Shown here in pieces: positions 41,200-50,552 of a stretch of 64,000 bases of DNA. Source of the DNA: Clostridium_AW sp040797845. GTDB taxonomy: Bacteria; Bacillota; Clostridia; Clostridiales; Clostridiaceae. Every line of letters starts with the position of its first letter. Position 1 is the first letter of the stretch. The notes beneath the pieces were generated by a model, which was not told the DNA's origin, searched no databases, and was given only the letters and a program-made list of their open reading frames with translations. The translations under genes and the position numbers were made by a program. The stretch lies in NCBI GenBank assembly GCA_040797845.1, contig JBFNFA010000001.1:496001-560000 (forward strand), read 5' to 3'.

Positions 41200-41457
41200 T
41201 TACTTAACAAGCTTTTCATTAATTCCAGTTCTAGTAAAAAGCTTCTTTACTATATCTGTAGGCTGAGCACCATTTTGTACCCATTTAACAGCTTTTTCTT
41301 CATCAATTTTGATTGTAGCTGGCTCAGTTGTTGGGTTATAGTATCCAATTTCATCAATGAATCTTCCATCTCTAGGAGATCTTGAATCTGCTACGATTAC
41401 TCTGTAGAAAGGAGCTTTTTTAGCACCCATTCTTCTTAATCTTATCTTAACTGCCAT
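41200..41457 (-). CDS. rpsP: Ribosomal protein S16
   Basis: The protein starts MAVKIRLRRMGAKKAPFYRV at 41457, eight bases behind GGAGG (three more in-frame codons upstream lie in that site). The typical ADSRSPRDGRFIDEIGYYNP follows. It is the standard 85-residue S16. It leads the rpsP-khpA-rimM-trmD-rplS order found in most Firmicutes. Confidence 0.97.
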   Translation of the reverse strand: MAVKIRLRRMGAKKAPFYRVIVADSRSPRDGRFIDEIGYYNPTTEPATIKIDEEKAVKWVQNGAQPTDIVKKLFTRTGINEKLVK

Positions 41458-41490
41458 GTATTTCACCTCCTTTAAAGTGTGTAAAATATA

Positions 41491-42846
41491 TTAGAATGGT
41501 AATTTACCAAACAATCCTTTTTTCTTCATGAAGCTTTTTTCCATACCTTTCATTTGCTTCATAACTTTCTTCATTCCATCAAAGTCCTTTAACAACTTAT
41601 TCACTTGTTGAATACTAGTTCCAGAACCATTAGCTATTCTCTTCTTTCTTGAAGGAGAACCACTTACTAAAGAAGGAGTTTTTCTTTCCTTTGATGTCAT
41701 AGAATTTATTATAGATTCTATTCTTTTTAATTCCTTCTCTCCTTGGCTAAAGTCAACACCCTTAAGTTCTTTTGAATTTACACCTGGAACCATTTCCATA
41801 AGTTTATTTAAAGGTCCTAATTTTTTCATTTGCTGCATTGCTGCTAAAAAATCCTCAAGATTAAATTCTTGATTCATCATACGAGCACCAAGTTTTTCAG
41901 CTTCTTTTTCATCTATGGCTTGTTGTGCTTTTTCTATTAAAGTAAGCACATCTCCCATGCCCAATATCCTTGATGCCATTCTATTAGGGTGAAACACTTC
42001 AAAATCATTCATTTTTTCACCCACACCTACAAACTTAATTGGCTTACCAGTCATTGCTTTTATAGATAAAGCAGCTCCTCCTCTAGTATCACCATCAAGT
42101 TTTGTTAAAATAACACCTGTTATATCCAGTTGAGAATTAAAGCTTTCTGATACATTTACAGCATCTTGACCTGTCATTGAATCTACAACTAATAGTATCT
42201 CATTAGGGTTAATATTTTCCTTTATACCCTTTAATTCATCCATAAGTTGTTCATCAATGTGAAGTCTACCAGCTGTATCTATAATAACTACATTATTACC
42301 ATTATCTTTGGCATGTTTCATAGCTGCTTTTGAAATATCTACAGGATTAACTTTATCACCTAGTGTAAATACAGGGATATCTATTTGTTTACCAACTACC
42401 TGTAATTGTTTTATGGCCGCTGGTCTGTAAATGTCGCAGGCTACGAGTAAAGGTTTTTTGTTTTTCTTCTTCAAATCTAAAGCAAGTTTACCTGCCATGG
42501 TAGTTTTTCCAGCACCTTGAAGTCCTACTAGCATAATTACAGTTAATCCGCTTTGGGAAAAATTAAGTCCACTTTCTGTATTTCCCATAAGAGCTACTAA
42601 CTCATCATTTACTATTTTTATGACTTGCTGCCCTGGTGTCAGACTTTCCATAACTTCATTTCCAAGACATTTCTCACTTACATTTTTAACAAAATCCTTA
42701 ACTATTTTGTAGTTAACATCTGCTTCTAAGAGAGCTAATCGGACTTCTCTCATAGCATCTTTAATATCTTTTTCAGAAAGCTTACCTTTACCTTTTAATT
42801 TTTTTAAAGTTTCCTGAAGTTTAGAGGCTAAACCTTCAAATGCCAT
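41491..42846 (-). CDS. ffh: Signal recognition particle protein Ffh
   Basis: A 451-residue SRP54 homologue with N-domain (MAFEGLASKLQETLKKL), G-domain Walker A GLQGAGKTT, DIYRPAAIKQL, DTAGRL and TKLDGD, and a Met-rich M-domain (MMNQEFNLEDFLAAMQQMKK, then MKGMEKSFMKK). It binds signal peptides on the ribosome and docks to FtsY. The start at 42846 is six bases from GGAGG. ylxM lies immediately upstream, as usual. Confidence 0.97.
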   Translation of the reverse strand: MAFEGLASKLQETLKKLKGKGKLSEKDIKDAMREVRLALLEADVNYKIVKDFVKNVSEKCLGNEVMESLTPGQQVIKIVNDELVALMGNTESGLNFSQSGLTVIMLVGLQGAGKTTMAGKLALDLKKKNKKPLLVACDIYRPAAIKQLQVVGKQIDIPVFTLGDKVNPVDISKAAMKHAKDNGNNVVIIDTAGRLHIDEQLMDELKGIKENINPNEILLVVDSMTGQDAVNVSESFNSQLDITGVILTKLDGDTRGGAALSIKAMTGKPIKFVGVGEKMNDFEVFHPNRMASRILGMGDVLTLIEKAQQAIDEKEAEKLGARMMNQEFNLEDFLAAMQQMKKLGPLNKLMEMVPGVNSKELKGVDFSQGEKELKRIESIINSMTSKERKTPSLVSGSPSRKKRIANGSGTSIQQVNKLLKDFDGMKKVMKQMKGMEKSFMKKKGLFGKLPF

Positions 42847-42856
42847 GGCCATCCTC

Positions 42857-43201
42857 CTATAAATTATTTATTTCATTAACAATTTCATCTATGTTTTTTG
42901 ATACATTTATGTCACTACAAGATTTATCTATATCTTTTAATCTGTCTAAAATAATTTCTTTACTCAATTTAATTTTATTGAATTTTTCCATTAATTTTAG
43001 TTTGTTTTCGTATTGGAGTAATATTTTATTACATCTTTTTATCAAGTCGTATATAGCCTGCCTACTGGTATTAGTATGCTCTGATATTTCAGCAAGAGAA
43101 AAGTCTTCATTATAATAAAGATTCATAATATCTCTTTGCTTTTCTGTGAGCATAGAACCATAAAAATCCAATAATATTGAAATTTCAATTCGTTCATCCA
43201 T
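42857..43201 (-). CDS. ylxM: YlxM, sigma-like helix-turn-helix partner of SRP
   Basis: A 114-residue protein whose N-terminal half looks like sigma region 4 (LTEKQRDIMNLYYNEDFSLAEI, then NTSRQAIYDLIKR). YlxM proteins are encoded before ffh in Firmicutes and bind SRP RNA/Ffh in streptococci. The C-terminal half is charged and helical. The gene ends ten bases before ffh. Confidence 0.92.
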   Translation of the reverse strand: MDERIEISILLDFYGSMLTEKQRDIMNLYYNEDFSLAEISEHTNTSRQAIYDLIKRCNKILLQYENKLKLMEKFNKIKLSKEIILDRLKDIDKSCSDINVSKNIDEIVNEINNL

Positions 43202-43269
43202 AGGAACTGCAGTTATATCTGCATGCTCACTCCTTTTTCATATACTGACGAATTATATAATAACAAATA

Positions 43270-43312
43270 AAAAAAAGACTGTCAAGTAGTTTTACTTAAC
43301 AGTCTTAAATTT
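43270..43312 (-). terminator. Terminator after ftsY
   Basis: AAGACTGT...ACAGTCTT arms with inner AAGTA/TACTT pairing make a strong hairpin followed by eight T residues on the minus strand, between ftsY and ylxM. It separates smc-ftsY from ylxM-ffh. Confidence 0.8.
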
Positions 43313-43314
43313 TT

Positions 43315-44226
43315 TTAGAATAATGCTTCTACAAAATCTATTGGGTTGAATTCCTGTAAATCTTCTAGCCCTTCCCCTACTCCAATAAGTTTTACTGGAA
43401 TATCTAAAGCGTGTTTAATTGAAATTACTATTCCACCTTTAGCTGTTCCATCTAATTTAGTCAATATTATTCCATCTATCTTGCATACTTCCATGAACTG
43501 CTTTGCCTGTTGCACAGCATTTTGTCCCGTAGTTGCATCTAAAACTAAATAAGTATGTTTATTTGCATTAGAGTATTCTCTTTCAATTATTCTATTAATT
43601 TTTCCTAATTCGTCCATTAAGTTTTTCTTGTTGTGCAATCTTCCTGCTGTGTCACAAACTAAAACATCAGTTCCGCGAGCTTTAGCAGCCTGAATTCCAT
43701 CATATACTACAGCTGCTGGGTCAGATCCCTCTTGATGTTTAACTATATCTACACCAGCTCTTCTGCTCCATACCTCAAGTTGATCAATAGCTGCGGCTCT
43801 AAAGGTATCCCCTGCAACCATTAAAACTTTATATCCTTCATTTTTAAGTTTGTTAGATATTTTCCCAATTGATGTAGTCTTTCCAACACCATTAACTCCA
43901 ACAATAAGCAGTATTTCAGGAGTTTCTTCAGGTATTATAGTACCCTTTTCATCACCTAACATTTCTACTAGCACTTCTTTTAAACATGGTTTTACTTCGC
44001 TTACTTCTTTTATTTTATTTTCTTTTATTTTTTCTTTTAATCTATCAATTATTTCTAAAGATGTCTCTACGCCTATGTCTGAAGTAATTAATATTTCTTC
44101 TAATTCATCAAATAGTTCTTCATCGATTGTTACATATAAATTTAACATTTCGCTTATTTTATCTGTAAAATTATCTTTAGTCTTTGACAATCCTTCTTTT
44201 AGTTTATTAAAAAATCCTCCGAACAT
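43315..44226 (-). CDS. ftsY: SRP receptor FtsY
   Basis: The 303-residue SRP receptor GTPase has the short N-terminal A-region common in clostridia and the NG domain with GVNGVGKTTS, AGDTFRAAAIDQLEVW, DTAGRLHNK and TKLDGTAKGG. It receives ribosome-SRP complexes at the membrane. The start ATG overlaps the smc stop at 44226. Confidence 0.97.
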   Translation of the reverse strand: MFGGFFNKLKEGLSKTKDNFTDKISEMLNLYVTIDEELFDELEEILITSDIGVETSLEIIDRLKEKIKENKIKEVSEVKPCLKEVLVEMLGDEKGTIIPEETPEILLIVGVNGVGKTTSIGKISNKLKNEGYKVLMVAGDTFRAAAIDQLEVWSRRAGVDIVKHQEGSDPAAVVYDGIQAAKARGTDVLVCDTAGRLHNKKNLMDELGKINRIIEREYSNANKHTYLVLDATTGQNAVQQAKQFMEVCKIDGIILTKLDGTAKGGIVISIKHALDIPVKLIGVGEGLEDLQEFNPIDFVEALF

Positions 44227-47200
44227 TATACAGCACTCTCCTTTAAATCTATTGAAATAACCTTTGAAATACCTTTTTCTTCCATAGTAACTCCATATAA
44301 TACATCACTAGCTTCCATGGTTCCTTTTCTATGAGTAATGACGATAAATTGAACATTACTAGAAAACGCTTTTAAAAAGTCTGCATATCTTTTAACATTA
44401 GCATCATCTAGTGCAGCCTCAATTTCATCTAATATACAAAAAGGCGTAGGTTTCATTTTAAGTATTGCAAATAATAAGGCAATAGCAGATAAAACTTTTT
44501 CACCACCAGACATTAAGTTTATATTCTGAAGTTTTTTACCTGGTGGTTGAACATTTATCTCAATATTTCCATTTAACACATCCTCTGAGGATAGAATTAA
44601 ATCCGCACTGCCTCCTTTAAATAATTCTTTAAAAGTTTCATCGAATAATTTTCGTAAAATATTAAAATTATCATTGAAAACTTTTTCCATATTGGTTGTC
44701 AATTCTTCAATTAGAAGTAACAACTCTTCTTTCGCTTTAGTCAAATCTTCTTTTTGACTATTTAAAAAAGTGAATTTCTCTTTTATTTCTTTATATTCTT
44801 CTATGGCACCTACATTTACCATCCCTAAAGAAGATATTTTATTTTTTAGTTCATTTATATTTTTCTTATAACTAGAAATATCCTCAATCTCTTGTTTAAA
44901 ATCTAATGCTTCATCTAAAGTTAAACCTATTTCTTCATTTAGCTTTAATACTAGATTGTTATTTTCACTCTCCAATTTAGCTAAATTTACTTGCAATCTA
45001 TTGTATTCACTTTCTTTTTTGTTTTTCAAGATATAATTTTCTTCAAGCCTACTATGTATTTCGTTTAGATTGTCTTTGGTTTTTATTATTTCTATTTCTT
45101 TATCTTTATAAGTTTCTTCTAACTCTTTTAACAGCTTATTAATAGTATTACATGCTAATTTATTGTTATCTATTTTTATTATGTATTCATTAATATTATC
45201 AGTTCCCTTAGCTATGTTTTCTTCTAATTGCAAATGTTTATAGTTTAGTTCATCTATTTCTTTATCTAATCTTACTAGCTCCTTTAATTTACCAGCTATT
45301 ATTTCATCTATTTGAGCTTTTCTTATTTTTTCTTCGGTAAGTTTATCTTTGAAATTGTTTATTTTTTCTTCATAAGTTTTTAATGAACTTTCCATATTCA
45401 CTATACTACTTGAGTTTTCTTCTTCTTTTGACTTTAGTTGTGTTAAGTAAAATGTTTTTTCATCTATAGATTTTTTATTTTTTTCTATATCCTCTTTTAC
45501 TTTTTCAACCTCTGTATTCCACACATCAAGTCTGTTCTTTAATTTTATATTTTCATTTTGTATATTTGATAATTTCTCTTTTAATTTTGCTTCTTCAATA
45601 TTCTCGCCATATATTAAATCTTTTAGGTTCATACATTCTTCATCAAGTTTTTTTAAACTTCCCCTATAAGTTGCAATCAAATCTTGCGTTTCTTTTATAG
45701 ATACAGATAAACTATCTATATTTTCCTTCATTTCTTCTATTTCTCTTTTTCTTCCTATAACACTGGTGTTTTTAGATTTTGAAACGCTTCCACCAGTTAA
45801 AGATCCACCTACATTTATTACTTCTCCAGATAAAGTTACAATTTTATAGCTGTAATCAGTAACCTTGGCTATATTAAGAGCGCTATCCATGTCATTACAT
45901 ATGATAGTTCTTCCTAAAGCAAATTCTATAGCGTTTTTAAATTTGCTATCATATTTTAATAATTGACTTCCTATACCTAAGTATCCTTCTATATTAGTCA
46001 CGTTATTTTTTAGATTAACACTTCTACCTTTAATAATATTTAATGGTAAAAAAGTTGCTCTACCTAGGTTATTTTTCTTTAAATGCTCTATCAATATTCT
46101 ACTTATTTTTTCATCTGGAGTTATTATATGAGAAATAGATGCTCCTAGTGCTATTTCTATAGCTGTTTCATATTTTTTTTCAACCTCAATTATCTCACCC
46201 AAAACAAAAGTATTTCCATAGGCTTCCTTAATTATTCCTTTACTAATATGTCTCATAATACTTTTAACAGATTTGTTATATCCTTCATAGGAGTTTTGAA
46301 GACTAGTTAATAAAGTATAATTTGCTTCTAACCCATTATACTTATTGTTATAAACTCTTAGCTTGTTTTCATTCTCAGATAATAGACCTTTCAAATTATC
46401 CATTTCTTTTTTATGTTTTTTAATTAAAGCTTCATATTCTAATATTTTAGCACCGCTCTTTACTAATTCTTCATCAATAATTTTTGCGGTATTGTTATTT
46501 ATCTTTAATGAATTTATACTACTCTCATAAGAAGATTTTAGATTATCTTTTTTATTATTTAAAATCTCAATATTATTTTCAATTATTGAAACTTGATTAT
46601 TAACATTAGAAATAGAGCTTAATATTTCAATTTGCTCACTTTTATATTTTTTTATATTTGCAAGTCCTTCCTCAATAGATGAGTTTAGGTTAATTATCTG
46701 AGTTTCATATTCTACAATAGTGCCATTTAATTTTTTTTGCTCCTGTTGAAGATTACTTGCTTTAGTTTCCTCTTCATCTTTACTTTCTTTAATGATCTGT
46801 ATCTTTTTTTCTACTGTATCTATTTCTTTTGTTGAACTTTCAATAAGTATTTTTGCATTGCTTATTCTCTCTTGTAGAATATTTATTTCATTTAGTAAAG
46901 AACTTTCTTCTTCTTTTTTTAAATAGTATTGATTTTTTTCTTTAGAAATTAAACTATCCAATTCTTCTAATTTCTTATTCCAATTATTTATATCATTTTT
47001 ATAATTAAGTTCCTTTGATTCTAATAAATTAAGCTCTTCTTTAAATTTATTTGTATTAGATAATACACTGTCAATCTCCTTAGTGACAGTATCTAAGCTA
47101 TGCATTATTATATTTATTTCTTTACACTTCAATTCATTGCTTAGAGTTAAAAAAGTTTTGGCTTTTTCACTTTCTATCTTTAATGGTTCTAATCTTTCCT

Positions 47201-47795
47201 CATAGGTAGATAGTATATCCTTTATTCTAGTTAAATTTACTTCAGTATTTTCTAGCTTTTTTTCTCCTTCTTCTTTCCTTTTTTTAAATTTTACTATACC
47301 AGCTGCTTCTTCTAATAAAGACCTTCTTTCTTCTGGTTTTCCGCTTAATATGGCATCTATCTTGCCTTGTCCTATAATTGAATATCCTTCTTTTCCTATA
47401 CCTGTATCCATAAAAAGTTCTTGTATATCTTTTAATCTACATTGAGTATTATTTATATAATATTCGCTATCACCAGAACGATATATTCTTCTAGATACCG
47501 TTACATCATTATAGTCTAAAGGCAATTCACCACTAGAATTATCTAAAGTTAGGGAGACTTGCGCTAAACCTAAGGGCTTTCTAAATTGTGTTCCAGCGAA
47601 GATTACATCCTCCATCTTACCTCCCCTTAAAGTTTTAACGCTTTGTTCTCCTAAAACCCATCTTATAGCATCAGATATATTACTCTTCCCACTGCCATTA
47701 GGTCCTACTATAGCAGTTATACCTTCTTTAAAGTTTAATTCCGTTTTATTAATAAAGGATTTAAAACCTCTAATTTCAATTGATTTTAATTGCAT
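44226..47795 (-). CDS. smc: Chromosome segregation protein SMC
   Basis: A full-length SMC of 1189 residues: Walker A GPNGSGKSN near residue 32-40, long coiled coils on both sides of a hinge at about 510-670 (GATFLPLNIIKGR-like region, GGSLTGGS), then a C-terminal NLMSGGEKVLSAIALLFAIL signature and ILDEIEAALD Walker B. It compacts and segregates the chromosome with ScpA/ScpB, encoded elsewhere. It is followed by ftsY with one-base coupling. Confidence 0.98.
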   Translation of the reverse strand: MQLKSIEIRGFKSFINKTELNFKEGITAIVGPNGSGKSNISDAIRWVLGEQSVKTLRGGKMEDVIFAGTQFRKPLGLAQVSLTLDNSSGELPLDYNDVTVSRRIYRSGDSEYYINNTQCRLKDIQELFMDTGIGKEGYSIIGQGKIDAILSGKPEERRSLLEEAAGIVKFKKRKEEGEKKLENTEVNLTRIKDILSTYEERLEPLKIESEKAKTFLTLSNELKCKEINIIMHSLDTVTKEIDSVLSNTNKFKEELNLLESKELNYKNDINNWNKKLEELDSLISKEKNQYYLKKEEESSLLNEINILQERISNAKILIESSTKEIDTVEKKIQIIKESKDEEETKASNLQQEQKKLNGTIVEYETQIINLNSSIEEGLANIKKYKSEQIEILSSISNVNNQVSIIENNIEILNNKKDNLKSSYESSINSLKINNNTAKIIDEELVKSGAKILEYEALIKKHKKEMDNLKGLLSENENKLRVYNNKYNGLEANYTLLTSLQNSYEGYNKSVKSIMRHISKGIIKEAYGNTFVLGEIIEVEKKYETAIEIALGASISHIITPDEKISRILIEHLKKNNLGRATFLPLNIIKGRSVNLKNNVTNIEGYLGIGSQLLKYDSKFKNAIEFALGRTIICNDMDSALNIAKVTDYSYKIVTLSGEVINVGGSLTGGSVSKSKNTSVIGRKREIEEMKENIDSLSVSIKETQDLIATYRGSLKKLDEECMNLKDLIYGENIEEAKLKEKLSNIQNENIKLKNRLDVWNTEVEKVKEDIEKNKKSIDEKTFYLTQLKSKEEENSSSIVNMESSLKTYEEKINNFKDKLTEEKIRKAQIDEIIAGKLKELVRLDKEIDELNYKHLQLEENIAKGTDNINEYIIKIDNNKLACNTINKLLKELEETYKDKEIEIIKTKDNLNEIHSRLEENYILKNKKESEYNRLQVNLAKLESENNNLVLKLNEEIGLTLDEALDFKQEIEDISSYKKNINELKNKISSLGMVNVGAIEEYKEIKEKFTFLNSQKEDLTKAKEELLLLIEELTTNMEKVFNDNFNILRKLFDETFKELFKGGSADLILSSEDVLNGNIEINVQPPGKKLQNINLMSGGEKVLSAIALLFAILKMKPTPFCILDEIEAALDDANVKRYADFLKAFSSNVQFIVITHRKGTMEASDVLYGVTMEEKGISKVISIDLKESAV

Positions 47796-47810
47796 ACTGT
47801 CACTCTCTCC

Positions 47811-47909
47811 CTATCTTATGAACATAGTAGGAACTAAACTCAAAATAAATGCAGCTAAAACTATATAAACCATTATTTTTTGTATTTTTTCTCTTTTATG
47901 TTTTTTCAT
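47811..47909 (-). CDS. Prli42-like (DUF4044) mini membrane protein
   Basis: A 32-residue protein from ATG 47909 with GAGGTGAG upstream, ending at TAG 47811, 15 bases before smc. It has a basic start (MKKHKREKIQKIM) and one transmembrane helix (VYIVLAAFILSLV). This matches the DUF4044 family, whose Listeria member Prli42 anchors the stressosome. Related mini-genes are often missed by annotation. Confidence 0.7.
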   Translation of the reverse strand: MKKHKREKIQKIMVYIVLAAFILSLVPTMFIR

Positions 47910-47984
47910 CTAACTCACCTCAAATATATTTCAATTAACATTATATAAGTTTATAATATACTCATAAAAATATCAATCCAAAAA

Positions 47985-48015
47985 TAAAAACCATGCTGTA
48001 GCACGGTTTTTATTT
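47985..48015 (-). terminator. Terminator after spoVS
   Basis: AAAACCGTGC and GCATGGTTTT pair with one mismatch around a four-base loop and are followed on the minus strand by TATTTTT, 17 bases after the spoVS stop codon. Confidence 0.8.
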
Positions 48016-48031
48016 TATATACATATATAAA

Positions 48032-48292
48032 TTATCTTGGTTCTACTATAAATTTAATAGCCGTTCTTTCTTCCCCCTCAATGCTTACTTCTGAAAATGC
48101 CGGTACAACTACTAAATCGATTCCATTTGGTGCTACAAATCCCCTTGTTATTGCAATTGCTTTTACTGCTTGGTTTACAGCACCTGCACCTACAGCTTGA
48201 ATTTCAGCAGAACTCTTTTCTTTAATGGCTGCAGCCAATGCACCTGCTACTGATTTTGGTTCTGATTGAGCTGATACCTTTAATATTTCCAT
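48032..48292 (-). CDS. spoVS: Stage V sporulation protein S
   Basis: An 86-residue Alba-like protein, almost invariant in the family: MEILKVSAQSEPKSVAGAL, then AVNQAVKAIAITRGFVAPNG and FSEVSIEGEERTAIKF. It is needed for late sporulation steps and binds nucleic acid. Its presence shows an endospore former. It has its own terminator and a GGAGG site. Confidence 0.96.
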   Translation of the reverse strand: MEILKVSAQSEPKSVAGALAAAIKEKSSAEIQAVGAGAVNQAVKAIAITRGFVAPNGIDLVVVPAFSEVSIEGEERTAIKFIVEPR

Positions 48293-48372
48293 AGATAACT
48301 CCTCCCCATAAATACATTAAAAATTAAGTACAATGTTATTTTATATAATTTATATATTCTATAGTATTTATT

Positions 48373-49461
48373 CTATAAATTTCTAAAATTTCCTTCTTTA
48401 TATTTTTGCCAAATATATGTAGTAATCGACATACTATGTTCTTCTTCATTTAACCATATTTTTAATGTATCTTTGTCTAAACTTTCATCTGCAATTACTT
48501 TAATTGTAGGGAGTTCTAATTTATTTAGCATATCCTTATAATATTGCTTTTTATTGCTATATAGCTTAGATAAGCTTTTATTATTTATAGCTATCTTTAT
48601 TGAAAAAGCTTTCTTATCTAGTAAAAATTCATATATCATATCGTTGAGTATACTGCTTTCTACTAACTCTCTAAAAGCAGGATGAAATGGTCCTTCTACT
48701 ATCTCTTTTCCAACGTTTATTTCCTCTGTAGGTTGCAATCCAACTCTTATAACATTAATTCCATTAGCTAATAGCATTTCATATATAATTTTAGATATTT
48801 CTACTCCTTCTTCTAAAGTGTATGGTATATAAGTTTTATCCCTATACATAATCTCCATAGGGGTATTCTTAACTACAAGTGAAGGATAAATTCTACATAA
48901 CTCTGGTCTTAAACTTATTATTTTTTTTGTAGTTTCTATATCTTTTTTAAAATTATCCATTGGAAGCCCTAACATAATTTGATGACCTAGTGTAAATCCA
49001 TACTCTTTTATAAGTTGTGATGCTCTTATTACATCCTCTTCTGTATGTCCCCGTCCTGAATGTCTTAGCACTTCATCATCCATGGATTGAACACCTAATT
49101 CGATAATATCTACGCTATATTTTTTTAAGTTATCTAATATAGTATTATCTATATAATCTGGTCTAGTTGATAGCCTTATGTATTGTATACGACCCATATT
49201 TTTATATTTTTTAGCTACACTTAATAGTTTTCTTTGCTTATCAATATCTATAGCTGTAAAAGTACCTCCAAAGAAAGAAACCTCGATAATTGAATTATTG
49301 CCGTCTATAGTATTTAGATATGTATTTATAATATCTTCAGCATATTTTTCATCTACCTCAATTACATTGCCTGTTATAGCATTTTGGTTGCAAAATACGC
49401 AATTATGGGGACAGCCTTCATGAGGTACAAAGATAGGTATTATATAATGTTTTTTATTCAT
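48373..49461 (-). CDS. Radical SAM protein, Elp3-like N-terminal type
   Basis: The 362-residue protein has the radical SAM cluster CPHNCVFC near residue 17-24, followed by the FFGGTFTAID and RPDYID motifs found in Elp3-like enzymes, but no acetyltransferase domain at the C-terminus. Clostridial genomes carry it next to rnc. The substrate is not known. It overlaps the rnc 3' end by eight bases. Confidence 0.9.
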   Translation of the reverse strand: MNKKHYIIPIFVPHEGCPHNCVFCNQNAITGNVIEVDEKYAEDIINTYLNTIDGNNSIIEVSFFGGTFTAIDIDKQRKLLSVAKKYKNMGRIQYIRLSTRPDYIDNTILDNLKKYSVDIIELGVQSMDDEVLRHSGRGHTEEDVIRASQLIKEYGFTLGHQIMLGLPMDNFKKDIETTKKIISLRPELCRIYPSLVVKNTPMEIMYRDKTYIPYTLEEGVEISKIIYEMLLANGINVIRVGLQPTEEINVGKEIVEGPFHPAFRELVESSILNDMIYEFLLDKKAFSIKIAINNKSLSKLYSNKKQYYKDMLNKLELPTIKVIADESLDKDTLKIWLNEEEHSMSITTYIWQKYKEGNFRNL

Positions 49462-50155
49462 TTTTTTCCTCCATGTTCTTTACTGCTTCTTTAGCTGCAT
49501 TTTGTTCAGCTTCTTTCTTGCTGTATCCAGTGCCTGATCCTAATATTTTATCTTCAATCATCACTTCTGTATAAAACTTTCGTCTATGCGGAGGCCCCTC
49601 GTATTTTACTAAATTGTAATTTATATTAATCTCACCATTTTCCTGCAATTTTTCTTGAAGTTTAGTTTTATAATCTAATACTATTTCATCGCTCATTGCT
49701 CTATCAATTATTGCTCTAAAATTAGAGAGTATAAAAGGTTTTGCAAAATCTATTCCCCTATCGAGATAAATAGCAGCTATTATAGCCTCAACACAATCAG
49801 CTAAAATTGACACTCTCTCTCGCCCACCTGTGAGCTCTTCGCCTTTACTCATATTTATGTATTTACCTAATTGCCACTTTTGAGCAATATCAAATAGCGA
49901 GTTTTCACAAACTATCAAAGCTCTTTTTCTCGATAGCTCTCCTTCGGATTTATCTAAATAATTAAGGTATAGATATTCCGTAATTACCAGCTGCAATACA
50001 GAGTCGCCGAGAAATTCTAATCGCTCGTTAAATTCAATATTTTTCTTTTGATTTGCATAGGAACTATGAGTTATAGCAGTAAAGAGTAAGTTTTCATCTT
50101 TGAAAATAACTCCTAATTTATATTCTATTTCTTTAACTTGTCGTCTTTTGTCCAT
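49454..50155 (-). CDS. rnc: Ribonuclease III
   Basis: A 233-residue RNase III: catalytic domain with NERLEFLGDSVLQLVI near residue 42-57 (acidic metal site) and DCVEAIIAAIYLD, and a C-terminal dsRNA-binding domain (DYKTKLQEKLQE, then GSGTGYSKKEAEQNAAKEA). It matures rRNA and cuts double-stranded RNA. GGAGTT precedes the ATG. Confidence 0.97.
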   Translation of the reverse strand: MDKRRQVKEIEYKLGVIFKDENLLFTAITHSSYANQKKNIEFNERLEFLGDSVLQLVITEYLYLNYLDKSEGELSRKRALIVCENSLFDIAQKWQLGKYINMSKGEELTGGRERVSILADCVEAIIAAIYLDRGIDFAKPFILSNFRAIIDRAMSDEIVLDYKTKLQEKLQENGEININYNLVKYEGPPHRRKFYTEVMIEDKILGSGTGYSKKEAEQNAAKEAVKNMEEKNE

Positions 50156-50246
50156 GTTTTTATTAACTCCTTTTTCAGAGTTTATTATTCAATTTGACAT
50201 ATTATTAATAATTTATGGCTAATTCAATAATAAACAAATATAAATT

Positions 50247-50277
50247 TAAATCCCCGTTTAATACGGGGATTTTTTAA
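50247..50277 (-). terminator. Terminator after acpP
   Basis: AAATCCCCGT and ACGGGGATTT pair perfectly around a five-base loop. The best T run is on the plus strand, but the arm itself gives TTTAAATTT on the minus strand. It lies directly after the acpP stop codon. Confidence 0.7.
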
Positions 50278-50511
50278 TTACTCTTCAACGTTAGCTTTTA
50301 TGTAATCTACCACATCACCAACTGTGGAAATTTTTTCAGCTTCTTCATCTGGTATTTCTAAATCAAATTCAGTTTCTAGTGCCATTATTAATTCAACAAC
50401 ATCTAGTGAATCTGCTCCTAAATCATCTATAAATGAAGAGTCCATTGTAATTTCCTCTGAGCCTATTCCTAATTGTTCAGAAATTATATTTTTAACTTTT
50501 TTAAATATCAT
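50278..50511 (-). CDS. acpP: Acyl carrier protein
   Basis: A 77-residue acidic four-helix protein with the phosphopantetheine serine in DDLGADSLDVVELIMALE near residue 37. It carries growing acyl chains in fatty acid synthesis and for PlsX, whose gene is directly upstream. Strong GGAGG lies before the ATG. Confidence 0.97.
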   Translation of the reverse strand: MIFKKVKNIISEQLGIGSEEITMDSSFIDDLGADSLDVVELIMALETEFDLEIPDEEAEKISTVGDVVDYIKANVEE

Positions 50512-50552
50512 TATTATTTCACCTCCCCGAAAAATCGTATATTTAGATAATA